Source: Candidatus Schekmanbacteria bacterium (GTDB lineage Bacteria; Schekmanbacteria; GWA2-38-11; J061). From it: 64,000 nucleotides of DNA. Made by a program: the position numbers and the translations under genes. The stretch lies in the NCBI GenBank assembly GCA_016219965.1, contig JACRJM010000010.1, positions 124,001 to 188,000 on the forward strand, given 5' to 3'. Below are positions 41,870-49,891 of this stretch, piece after piece. The notes beneath the pieces are model-generated. The model did no database searches and was not told the DNA's origin. It saw only the letters and a program-made list of their open reading frames with translations. Each line of letters opens with the position of its first letter. Position 1 is the stretch's first letter.

Positions 41870-42829
41870 CTAAAATACAAGTCCCCATATTACGCCGCAC
41901 CCTATTGAGAGGGCTCTCAGCATTAGCATGAATGGAGCAGTCATTGCTACGGGGAGATCTTTTTTAAAAGCAAAGATTATAAATGGCAAACTTATCGTGA
42001 AAAAACCTATTGCCGGTATAATCACAAAATATGCTCCCGCCAGAGGATAAAAGAGCGAAATGAAAGCTCCGGCGGCAACAAGGAATAAAAAAAGGATCTG
42101 AAGTTTAAGCGACTGCGGCGTATATGTGTCCTTCATCATCTTGTCAGGAAACCGCCTGTAAACTACCATTCTCCAGTATCCGCGCCAGAACTTAAGCCTT
42201 GTGTAACGCAATACCGTATCAGGGTGATTAAGGTGGCAAACAATTGCATCCGGATTAAACACCATTTTAACGCCAAGTCCAGAAAGCTTATAGGAAAGTT
42301 CCGTATCCTCATTATTTGCAACCGGGAAACTTCTGTCAAACCCCCCGGCTTTTAAGAATATTTCTTTTCTGTAACCGGCTGAATATGTATCAACCATGTC
42401 AATCGAGTCTGCCTTCTTTAACATCTCAAATCGTTCTTCAAACTCAACCTGTGCAAAGCGGGCAACAAGACTTCTCTGCTCCGTCCTGTAAGCTCCCTTG
42501 ACTGCTCCGGTCTCGCTGTCTTCGAAAGGAGCTGTCATCTGTGCTATCCAGTCTTTGGCAGGGACACAATCAGAATCAGTAAAAAGAATGATATCACCTT
42601 TCGCTTCATCAACCCCGCGATTTCTCGCAGCCGCAGGACCAGCGTTTTTCTGCCTTATAACTTTTGCTCCCAGCGACTCAGCAATCCCGGCAGTTTTATC
42701 AGTGGAACCGTCATCCACAACGATTACTTCATAACTTTCCCTTCCATAGGTCTGATCAAGCAATGCCTTAAGACATTCACCTATGGTTTTCTCAGCATTA
42801 TAAGCAGGGATGATGATTGAAATTTTCAT
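41870..42829 (-). CDS. Family 2 glycosyltransferase
   Basis: 319 residues. The GT-A fold opens with SIIIPAYNAEKTIGECL, has the nucleotide site VVDDGSTDKT and the metal motif FTDSDC, followed by the acceptor-side NEDTELSYKL motif (ED in place of the usual EDxDL). Two or three membrane helices at the C-terminus (from about residue 240) tie it to the inner membrane. It would add one sugar to a lipid-linked glycan. It is the last gene of the polysaccharide locus and converges with the EF-hand gene, four bases apart. Confidence 0.9.
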   Translation of the reverse strand: MKISIIIPAYNAEKTIGECLKALLDQTYGRESYEVIVVDDGSTDKTAGIAESLGAKVIRQKNAGPAAARNRGVDEAKGDIILFTDSDCVPAKDWIAQMTAPFEDSETGAVKGAYRTEQRSLVARFAQVEFEERFEMLKKADSIDMVDTYSAGYRKEIFLKAGGFDRSFPVANNEDTELSYKLSGLGVKMVFNPDAIVCHLNHPDTVLRYTRLKFWRGYWRMVVYRRFPDKMMKDTYTPQSLKLQILFLFLVAAGAFISLFYPLAGAYFVIIPAIGFFTISLPFIIFAFKKDLPVAMTAPFMLMLRALSIGCGVIWGLVF

Positions 42830-42880
42830 TTAGAAAACCACTTTCTATTTAATCGGCTCAGAAAAAATCTTTTTTTTAGC

Positions 42881-42953
42881 GGTGGCAATTGGCTTGGCAG
42901 TTCCTGTGGAAGGCACCTGCTGTTTAGTGCCGGAACAGGACTGACAAGCCACC
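42881..42953. repeat. Long imperfect hairpin, copy A
   Basis: Core 42891-42950 folds into an almost continuous stem: GGCTTG with CAAGCC, CAGT with ACTG, CCTGT with ACAGG, GGCAC with GTGCC, closing on a short loop. GGT and ACC extend it outside. The 60-base core is 57/60 identical to copy B at 45885-45944. One pair differs as T-A here and C-G in B, a compensatory change. Lies in the 235-base gap between the GT2 and radical SAM genes. Confidence 0.8.
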
Positions 42954-42995
42954 TCTCGTCTTAATTCACATTTAAAATATCTTAATTCCATGCTA

Positions 42996-43063
42996 AGCTG
43001 GTTTGGCGGATTCCCCCGAAGGCGCATGAAGCTTTAAGCCTGAGGGGGACCGGCAAGCCAGCT
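42996..43063. repeat. Long imperfect hairpin, copy C (different sequence, same plan)
   Basis: AGCTGGTTTG pairs with CAAGCCAGCT (one G-T), CGG with CCG, CCCCC with GGGGG, GGC with GCC. The helix order, mismatch placement and the terminal TTGGC and CAAGCC parts resemble copies A and B although the inner stem and loop differ. It ends two bases from the stop codon of the radical SAM gene, so it might also act in 3'-end formation. Confidence 0.7.
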
Positions 43064-43064
43064 C

Positions 43065-44528
43065 TTACTCTTTTTCACTGATATCTGAACCCTTTACCAG
43101 ATACTTGATAAACGTCCTTGCGCTCTTTGCAGTCCTTTTTATCTCTTCCGGATGCATTATCATCTGCATCATCTTATATAGGAGATATCCGGGGCGCAGA
43201 TAAAAAGACCGTCTGGCATAATCACAGAATTTTACAATTTCAGCCGAAGAAAGTTTCTCAGTCCTTATTACCGTGTTGTGAAGACCATCAGGGGTAAGCC
43301 ACTTCGAAAAATCATCTGTGGAGATCAAGCCCCGCTCCTTGTACCAGTTGTAAGCCTCTGTACCCGGATAGATCATCACCGGATAGAACTGCACTGTGTC
43401 GGGCTTTAATCTTTTTGCAAGCTCAAGGGTTTCCATGAGAGTCTCTTTTGTCTCCCCCGGGAGCCCTGCCATGAAACAGCCGTGAATAAGGATGCCGGCT
43501 CTTCTGGCATTTTTCATAAACCCTTCCATGTCTTCAACGGTGATTTTCTTTTTCATATTCTCGAGGATCAACTGACTGCCGCTCTCAAAGCCAACACAGA
43601 AACAGCGGCACCCGGCCTCTTTCATTATCTTCATGGTATCATAATCAAGCCCCACGCGTGCATTGGCTGTCCATGAGATATTTATCTTTTCCCTGATTAT
43701 GGACTTCGCAAGCTCTTCACATCTTTTTTTATTTACTGTAATGGTATCATCTTCAAAAAAGACCGCTTTTGCCTGCGGGAAATTTTCAACTATATATTTC
43801 ATCTCAGCTACAACACTCTCTATGGAGCGGAGCCTGAACTTTCTCCCCATGAGGGTTTGCGGATAAACGCAGAATGTGCAGGGGAAAGGACATCCCCTGC
43901 TTGTAGTGATAGTCACCATTGGATAAAGGGCATTTGGGTTAAAGTAATTCTCTATTTTAAGGAACTTCTTGTAAACCGAACTCACAAATGGAAAAGCATC
44001 AAGGTCTTCCGTAAAAGCCCTCTGTGGATTGTGAATGATTTTATCGCCGTCACGAAAACTTAAACCTGATACTTCCTTTAAATCTTTTTTCCCGGAAAGT
44101 ACTGCTGCAAGCTCAACCAATGTCTGGTCATATTCGTAACGTGCAACGGCATCAACCCTGCCGTCAATGCGGATCACTTCGTCAGAAAGCGCCGACACAT
44201 GTGTTCCCACAAGGACAATGAATGATGAGGGGAATATGTCCTTCAACCTTCCTGCAACATCAACATCATTATAAATGCTCGGAGTGCTCGTATCGAGGAC
44301 TATAAGATCAGGAGAAAATCTTTTCCCCCGCTCAATAACTTCTTCAAAGGAATACCCGTCAGCAGGGGCATCTATTAGGTCAATCTCATGTCCCGCCTTT
44401 TGAAGCGCCCCGGCAGCATAGGCAAGCCACATCGGGTAATAGAGTGTGCCGCTCTTGGTGACAGCAGGGCTTCTCTGCGGACGGGAAAATTTTTTAAGAT
44501 ATGGAGGATTAAGCAGAAGTACATTCAT
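43065..44528 (-). CDS. B12-binding radical SAM protein
   Basis: 487 residues. An N-terminal cobalamin-binding Rossmann-like domain (LLNPPYLKKF, LAYAAGALQKAGHEIDLID, with ILVGTHVSAL-type strand) precedes a radical SAM barrel with the cluster motif CPFPCTFC near residue 215 and the following GRKFRLRS segment. Members of this class modify lipids, hopanoids, sugars or secondary metabolites; the substrate is unknown here. It starts directly at the end of the DUF362 gene and both lie within the polysaccharide locus. Confidence 0.88.
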   Translation of the reverse strand: MNVLLLNPPYLKKFSRPQRSPAVTKSGTLYYPMWLAYAAGALQKAGHEIDLIDAPADGYSFEEVIERGKRFSPDLIVLDTSTPSIYNDVDVAGRLKDIFPSSFIVLVGTHVSALSDEVIRIDGRVDAVARYEYDQTLVELAAVLSGKKDLKEVSGLSFRDGDKIIHNPQRAFTEDLDAFPFVSSVYKKFLKIENYFNPNALYPMVTITTSRGCPFPCTFCVYPQTLMGRKFRLRSIESVVAEMKYIVENFPQAKAVFFEDDTITVNKKRCEELAKSIIREKINISWTANARVGLDYDTMKIMKEAGCRCFCVGFESGSQLILENMKKKITVEDMEGFMKNARRAGILIHGCFMAGLPGETKETLMETLELAKRLKPDTVQFYPVMIYPGTEAYNWYKERGLISTDDFSKWLTPDGLHNTVIRTEKLSSAEIVKFCDYARRSFYLRPGYLLYKMMQMIMHPEEIKRTAKSARTFIKYLVKGSDISEKE

Positions 44529-45767
44529 TTATGTTACCTTTCTTGTTATTTCATCATATTGTCTAAGCTGTTCCGCGAGGAACCCCTGCTTCCCTTTGAA
44601 CTCAATCGCATGAACAGGGCAGACAAGAAAACAGTATAGACATCCTATACAACCGTTATCTGTGTTTTCCAGCTCAATAGGAAGACTAATGCCGACAGGG
44701 CAGTAATCCGCACATTTCCTGCATCCTTCAAGGCAAAGGTCCTCTCTGAACCTTAGCCCTTCAAGAAACATCTCCTCCTTTATATAGTTGTCCTGCCTTA
44801 ACCCTGTCTTAAAAAGAATAGCCCCGAAGAAGGATGTTGTGCAAAGATAGTTGAAAAGTGCTGTATTGCGGACCGCCAGAAAATACTTCTGCCGCTTCGG
44901 GCTGTGTATGAAAGATGCAAAAAAGTTAGCCTTAGGCTCAATGAATTTTTTCGATATCCCTGAAAGGTCAAACTCATCTGCAAATTTGCGGTGCTCCGGT
45001 GTTATTAAACCTGAATCAGCGGCAGCTTTAAGTACTCCGATCTTTTTGTAATCAAAAGTGGCGATCTTTGCACAGACCAGGTCTATGAGGTATGGGTCAG
45101 TTCCGGTAATAATTACACCTGTTCTTACGGGCGTTCCGCGCGTAGGTCCGAGCCCCTCCATTGATATTATGCCGTCAACTATATGGAGATGTGGTTTTAC
45201 AACTTTATTAATATTAAGAATATTGCGGGCAAGGCTCTTATGGGCCTTTTTTTTATTGTCCTGTCCTACAAGGCATCCTATAAGATTTTTAATGGAAAGA
45301 CTCATCCCTGCCTCAAAGTGGGTCTTGATCTTTGGCATATTTATAAAAAAATCTGCCTCAACACATTCCCTTGCGACATCCGCTTTTATCCCATTTTCAA
45401 AATCTATCTCCAATTTATCAGAATAATTGAGGTCAATTACTTTCACACCATAATGATTTGCAAGCCTGTCAACGGCAAGCCTTGAGATAACGCTGATATT
45501 GCTCCTGTAAAATCCGCTGTTCGTCCCTTCCCCGATGGTAATGTCCCCGTATCCCTTCTCCCTGAGATATTCTATCATGGCAGCGACAATCCGCAGATCT
45601 GTAGTGTTACCTGTGAGTGCATTCATGTTGCTATTCAGATTTGGCTTGATCAGTATCTTCGCTGACTTTGAAGAAGGGAAAAGGTCGTTATAGGTCTCAA
45701 GGGTATTAAAGAGCTTCTCCCTTATCTCCCCCCTTGATCCCACCTTTAATAGATCAAACCTAAACAT
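44529..45767 (-). CDS. DUF362-type protein with two [4Fe-4S] ferredoxin motifs
   Basis: 412 residues. The N-terminal 300 residues match the DUF362 pattern (ILIKPNLNS, GEGTN, NMPKIKTH, LSIKNLIG, IVDGIISMEGLGPTRGTP, DLVCAKIA). The C-terminus holds two cluster motifs, CLEGCRKCADYCP and CIGCLYCFLVCP. Proteins of this kind are thought to handle redox reactions with an Fe-S tail but most have no known substrate. Adjacent to a B12 radical SAM gene, it may supply electrons to that enzyme or to the other three in this locus. That link is inferred only from position. Confidence 0.87.
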   Translation of the reverse strand: MFRFDLLKVGSRGEIREKLFNTLETYNDLFPSSKSAKILIKPNLNSNMNALTGNTTDLRIVAAMIEYLREKGYGDITIGEGTNSGFYRSNISVISRLAVDRLANHYGVKVIDLNYSDKLEIDFENGIKADVARECVEADFFINMPKIKTHFEAGMSLSIKNLIGCLVGQDNKKKAHKSLARNILNINKVVKPHLHIVDGIISMEGLGPTRGTPVRTGVIITGTDPYLIDLVCAKIATFDYKKIGVLKAAADSGLITPEHRKFADEFDLSGISKKFIEPKANFFASFIHSPKRQKYFLAVRNTALFNYLCTTSFFGAILFKTGLRQDNYIKEEMFLEGLRFREDLCLEGCRKCADYCPVGISLPIELENTDNGCIGCLYCFLVCPVHAIEFKGKQGFLAEQLRQYDEITRKVT

Positions 45768-45806
45768 AGTTTTTCCAGTAATCCCAAAAAATAGTTTTTG
45801 TTAATC

Positions 45807-45875
45807 CAGAAGCGGCAGCGATTTGCACTCTGCACTGAACAGCAGGTGCTCCCGTGCAAACCACAGCCGCTTCTG
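45807..45875. repeat. Long hairpin, copy D (inverted apical sequence)
   Basis: CAGAAGCGGC pairs with GCCGCTTCTG (ten perfect pairs), TTTGCAC with GTGCAAA, GCAC with GTGC. Read on the minus strand, its tip is GCACCTGCTGTTCAGTGC, the same as the tip of copies A and B with one change, while its outer stem is unrelated. It lies nine bases from copy B in the 191-base gap between the DUF362 and GT9 genes. Confidence 0.75.
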
Positions 45876-45884
45876 TGCTCAGAT

Positions 45885-45944
45885 GGCTTGGCAGTTCCTG
45901 CGGAAGGCACCTGCTGTTTAGTACCGGAGCAGGACTGACAAGCC
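45885..45944. repeat. Long imperfect hairpin, copy B
   Basis: Same 60-base core as copy A with three differences. Two of these (C at 45901 and G at 45929) restore a pair that is T-A in copy A; the third (A in GTACC) breaks one inner pair. Outer stem GGCTTG with CAAGCC. Lies just before the 3' end of the GT9 gene. Confidence 0.8.
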
Positions 45945-45958
45945 AGCTGCTAGATTTA

Positions 45959-47134
45959 TCAACATAGAATCTCATCTATTGCATTTTTAACATCTTCTGT
46001 CTTCACTGCCAAGATGCAGTTTTCCCCTTTATCTATATATGGGCACTCCTTCTCATTGCACGGGCAGCAGGGATATTCTTTTTTCAGTATAATGCACCTG
46101 TTCCCTATGGGCCGCCACTGTGCCACCGACTCCGGACCAGAAATCAAAACAACGGGCACGCCGGCACAGGCTGCGATATGTGACGGACCGCTGCTTGTAC
46201 CAATAAAAAGCCGGCACATATCAAAAATCGCCTTTAACTCTTTTAATGAACCGGTTGTTCCTGCCGCGGAAATAACAGAGCTATCGCAACCTATCATTTC
46301 TCTTAGTCTGTCAACAACCGGAGCTTCACCATAAGCACCTGTCAGAATTATCTTTGCCCCATGATTTGATACAAGATAACGGCCAACTTCGCCATATCTC
46401 TCAAGCGGCCACTGCTTCAGGGGAAGTCTTGCACCCTGATGAATCACAACCGTAACATCATTATTATTGATATTATACCTGCTAAAAAATAATTTTGCGA
46501 ATCCCCTCTCTTTTTCTCCAATGAACATCTCCGGCAAAGCCGTCTTATCAACCTTAGCGCCAAGAGTCTCCGCTATGATTGTGTGATATGCTGATTCATG
46601 TGTGTGCGGCGGATAATCGGCTACGGTAGTAAGTAAAAACCATCCCCCTGATGAGGCAAAGCTCACCCTGAACGGTATCCTTCCAAGGACAGTCAAAAGA
46701 AAGATGTTGCGTGCATCACCGCGAAAGTCAGCGGCAAGGGTAAAACGCTCTTTTCTTATCAATGACAAAACACTCCTGTACTCGCTTAAAGCAGTTTTAA
46801 AGTCTTTTTTAAAAAACCATGGTGGATCATAGGTTATAATTCTGTCTATATAAGGGTTGCCTTCAAGCACTTCGCGCGACTTAGATGACACAAGGTAAGA
46901 GATATGCGATTGGGGGAACCTTTCTCTTATCCCTTTCAATGTATGGGTTGTGAGCAGGACATCACCGATGTAGTCTGCGCGGATAAGTAGGATTTTCTGA
47001 GGACTATCCGGAACAGGCTTTCTCCCGACTATCTTCCATGGCATAAAAATATGACACAAAGCCCATAAGAAAAATCCTGCAAGGTCTATAAAAAAAACTA
47101 TTATCTTTGTCCGAGTATTTACAAATTTATACAA
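45959..47134 (-). CDS. Family 9 (heptosyltransferase-like) glycosyltransferase
   Basis: 391 residues of GT-B type: ILLIRADYIGDVLLTTHTLKGIRERFP at the start of the first Rossmann domain, a second-domain VVIHQGARLPLKQWPLERY and the donor-site FIGTSSGPSHIAACAGVPVVLISGPE. GT9 enzymes add heptose or similar sugars to LPS cores. An N-terminal hydrophobic stretch (IIVFFIDLAGFFLWALC) may hold it at the inner membrane. Four Cys near the C-terminus (CCPCNEKECPY) form a motif common in anaerobe GT9 proteins. Its 5' end overlaps the next upstream gene by 16 bases. Confidence 0.9.
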   Translation of the reverse strand: MYKFVNTRTKIIVFFIDLAGFFLWALCHIFMPWKIVGRKPVPDSPQKILLIRADYIGDVLLTTHTLKGIRERFPQSHISYLVSSKSREVLEGNPYIDRIITYDPPWFFKKDFKTALSEYRSVLSLIRKERFTLAADFRGDARNIFLLTVLGRIPFRVSFASSGGWFLLTTVADYPPHTHESAYHTIIAETLGAKVDKTALPEMFIGEKERGFAKLFFSRYNINNNDVTVVIHQGARLPLKQWPLERYGEVGRYLVSNHGAKIILTGAYGEAPVVDRLREMIGCDSSVISAAGTTGSLKELKAIFDMCRLFIGTSSGPSHIAACAGVPVVLISGPESVAQWRPIGNRCIILKKEYPCCPCNEKECPYIDKGENCILAVKTEDVKNAIDEILC

Positions 47135-48504
47135 TGTTGATCCCGGTTCTCCACCACATTATCGAGAAAAGCCCCCGCCAGCACCATGAGGAACCCGTCT
47201 ATGAGCCACCTGTAGCGGCTTAGTACAAAAAAATTAGCATATAATGCCGTAAACAAAATTAGTATAAAAAAGATAAATGACAGCTCTCTCCATTTTTTTC
47301 TGCTTACATATATTCCGCCAGCCGCAAGAGGGAAAAGGAACATATAATGAACTATATAAATTACATTCCCTGGGAAAGAGGCGAAGGCGGGTTTTCGCCC
47401 TTCGGGAGGTCTGTATATCCAGAAGTAAAAACACTTTGTTGCCACTCTCTTTACATATAATAAAGGTTCATCTAAAACATAATCAATTCCTGCCTTATAC
47501 AAAAGACTTTCCAACTCTGTTTCCGAAATATCTCCTACTCTCTCTCTTATCTCATTTGGAAGATAGGCACGTGTCCTGCTCGTCACAAATGACTGGAACT
47601 CTGCGGGCGACTTGATTTTATCCGGTACATCTTTCCGGGTTACAGCGGGGTCAGGCTCTCTTCCTCCGATATATTTTTTATATGCCTCCACATCTACATC
47701 CCAGCCTGTATCCATTGTAAAAGGGTTATTGCCCATCCAGAAATTGAACCCGCCATTGGTAGAAATATTGGTAATCCTTCCATGCTCTTGATAATTTCGA
47801 ATACACCAGGGAATGATTATTATGATGTATAGACAAACGAGTATTAACCCCTTCCTCAATACATAGCTGCTTTTGTTCATACGCCAGTATAAAATAGCAA
47901 ATGGGATGAAAATTAAAGCCTGGGGATAGCTTAAAGTCATTATGCCAAGCGATACTCCTGCATAGAGGGCAACCGGCATGGAAAAATTCTTACTGCATCT
48001 GATAATTAACAAAACAGAAAGCGCAATCATGAATATGTCGCATGTCAAAGGATAAAAAGATGTGGCAGATGAAATAATAAATGGAGGATAGAACGAGGCA
48101 AGCCCCATTGCTATTAATGAAGCCCTCCTGCTGAAAAATTCCCTGCTGATAAAGAAAATCAGAGCACAGGTGATGACTGATAGGATAATTTGTAAAATCA
48201 GAAGATACAGATAGGGATGGTCAAAGGTTTCACGGGAAAAAACCATAAGATAAGGATAGAAGGGCGGGAAAAAAGATTTCAACTCAGCTCCGTTCCTTAA
48301 CCCGTAAAAATCAAAGGCAAAACCTTTCCCTGCTATTATATTGTCAGCGATCTGTCCATATTCAAGGGTAACAGGGATCTTCCATGACCTGCCGGCCATC
48401 AATGCGATAAGCCTTAACAAAAAAGCGGCAAAGAGAAGGCCAAAAAATGATGGGCCGTAAAAGATGTTGGAATCACTTTTATGTCTCAGCAATTCCTGCT
48501 CCAT
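47119..48504 (-). CDS. ArnT/PMT-like membrane glycosyltransferase
   Basis: 461 residues with about eleven hydrophobic helices and a large hydrophilic loop near residues 260-350 before the last helices. The first loop carries the acidic pair and FPPFYPYLMVF seen in GT39/GT83-type enzymes that use polyprenyl-phosphate sugars in the periplasm. WNMGN-like NGGFNFWMGNNPF is characteristic of this family. It would decorate lipid A, glycan or protein. It overlaps the O-antigen-ligase-like gene by 26 bases upstream and the GT9 gene by 16 downstream. Confidence 0.85.
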   Translation of the reverse strand: MEQELLRHKSDSNIFYGPSFFGLLFAAFLLRLIALMAGRSWKIPVTLEYGQIADNIIAGKGFAFDFYGLRNGAELKSFFPPFYPYLMVFSRETFDHPYLYLLILQIILSVITCALIFFISREFFSRRASLIAMGLASFYPPFIISSATSFYPLTCDIFMIALSVLLIIRCSKNFSMPVALYAGVSLGIMTLSYPQALIFIPFAILYWRMNKSSYVLRKGLILVCLYIIIIIPWCIRNYQEHGRITNISTNGGFNFWMGNNPFTMDTGWDVDVEAYKKYIGGREPDPAVTRKDVPDKIKSPAEFQSFVTSRTRAYLPNEIRERVGDISETELESLLYKAGIDYVLDEPLLYVKRVATKCFYFWIYRPPEGRKPAFASFPGNVIYIVHYMFLFPLAAGGIYVSRKKWRELSFIFFILILFTALYANFFVLSRYRWLIDGFLMVLAGAFLDNVVENRDQHCINL

Positions 48505-49891
48505 TTTTTTTAGCCAGCCTGACTATTGCCATTCCGAACGCAAGCTGCAGCCAGATCATTCCATAAACATATTCAAAATCCGTAAGACCATTGACAAGAA
48601 TCCCACTTAGATTGGCGATAAAGGCGAGTATCATCGTCCTGTAGTATTTGTCTGTCGTTACTCTGTAAACATCAACTGACTTTTTCATCGCATAGCCGAG
48701 AATGGCAAGCCAGATGATAAGCCCGGTAAATCCGAGGTCATAGAGAGTGGAAAAATATATGCTGTGGGAATGGGGCCATGGATAAAATTCATGCTGCATT
48801 CCCCCCATGCCTACTCCGATGCCATAGGTTTCAAAAATTTTCACAATCCCTTTTTTCCAGAACATCATCCTGTAAGAAACAGACGTTGTCCCCGATGAAG
48901 TAGACATGGTACGCAGGATTCCGAACTCGATGGTCCTGCTCAGGTCGTCTATGTGGGAAGCGAGAAAACCAAAAAGTATGAGAGACAACATAACCAGATA
49001 AGAGGTAAATATCCTTTTCTTAAGAAATTCGTTTCTGAATATAAAAACAGTCGCTATTGCCAGAAGCCCAAGCAAGCTCCCCTTTGTAATGGTTGAAAGA
49101 TGTCCTGTAAAAAGAAACATGAGAACAACAAACATTATAAATTTTATTATCTTCTTCCTGCAAAGGAGAATTACGGCAAAGGTGTATGAGATTACCGTGT
49201 TAAGATAGAAGGCCGTGGCAGGCGGTGAAAGGATGCCGTGCCCCCTCATGATTTCAGGCCGGGGGTTGAAGGTGAAGGCTAAGATCAGATTCCTGTAGTT
49301 ATAGTATATTTCTCCCGGGTAATCTAAACCCATTGAATAAAGCGCAATAACAGTTGTGATTACACCTGCAGCTACCGTAGCCCCTATAAGCCAGTTAAGG
49401 TATCTCTTTGTCTTTATGATAAGATAGCAGGAGACTATCATCATTCCGTCGATCACAAAGTTATATGTTTTAAAATATCCGTTTGACCTGTCAGCTGACC
49501 AGAAAAGTGTCAGACACCCCCATAAAAAGAAAAGCAGATAGAGAAAAAAGAACTTGTCTTTTTCCAGAGATTTAATCCTCTTATTCCCTAAAGTAAGAGC
49601 AGCCAGAGATGATATAAAAGCAATTACTGCAAAAACATGATAGATAAGAAAAGTTTCAACTACATTGCTGCCAAGAATGAGATAAAGAGCTGCCTGTTCA
49701 ACTGAAATGGTAAACACTACCAGAAACAAAGAAATCTCAGGAACAGAAAAAATGAATGCCATAAAGAATATGGAAACAACAGCGGCCGCAAAATAATAAT
49801 TAGGATATAAAAGAAGCAGAACAGCGATTAAGAGCTGAAAGACTATTATTTCAATCCAGAGAATTTTTTTATTTATTACGTCAGACTGCAT
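48479..49891 (-). CDS. O-antigen ligase/polymerase-like membrane protein (Wzy_C)
   Basis: 470 residues, about ten or more membrane helices and one long periplasmic loop (about 315-380) containing GIGVGMGGMQHEFYPWPHSHSIYFSTLYDLGFTGL; the H and the GxG run are typical of WaaL and Wzy ligases. Such proteins join glycans to lipid A core or polymerise repeat units. It begins at the stop codon of the glycosidase-like gene (TAATG) and continues into the ArnT-like gene, so the four genes are coupled. Which of the two reactions it performs cannot be decided by sequence alone. Confidence 0.86.
   Translation of the reverse strand: MQSDVINKKILWIEIIVFQLLIAVLLLLYPNYYFAAAVVSIFFMAFIFSVPEISLFLVVFTISVEQAALYLILGSNVVETFLIYHVFAVIAFISSLAALTLGNKRIKSLEKDKFFFLYLLFFLWGCLTLFWSADRSNGYFKTYNFVIDGMMIVSCYLIIKTKRYLNWLIGATVAAGVITTVIALYSMGLDYPGEIYYNYRNLILAFTFNPRPEIMRGHGILSPPATAFYLNTVISYTFAVILLCRKKIIKFIMFVVLMFLFTGHLSTITKGSLLGLLAIATVFIFRNEFLKKRIFTSYLVMLSLILFGFLASHIDDLSRTIEFGILRTMSTSSGTTSVSYRMMFWKKGIVKIFETYGIGVGMGGMQHEFYPWPHSHSIYFSTLYDLGFTGLIIWLAILGYAMKKSVDVYRVTTDKYYRTMILAFIANLSGILVNGLTDFEYVYGMIWLQLAFGMAIVRLAKKNGAGIAET

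Noticed and set aside
42996-43063. Cobalamin riboswitch for the B12 radical SAM genes
   Set aside because: The element lies at the 3' end of a gene, and the conserved B12-box pattern is not present.
42881-45944. Integron attC sites as an explanation for the hairpins
   Set aside because: The AAC and GTT core sites expected at the attC ends are not seen, and no integrase or cassette array is present.
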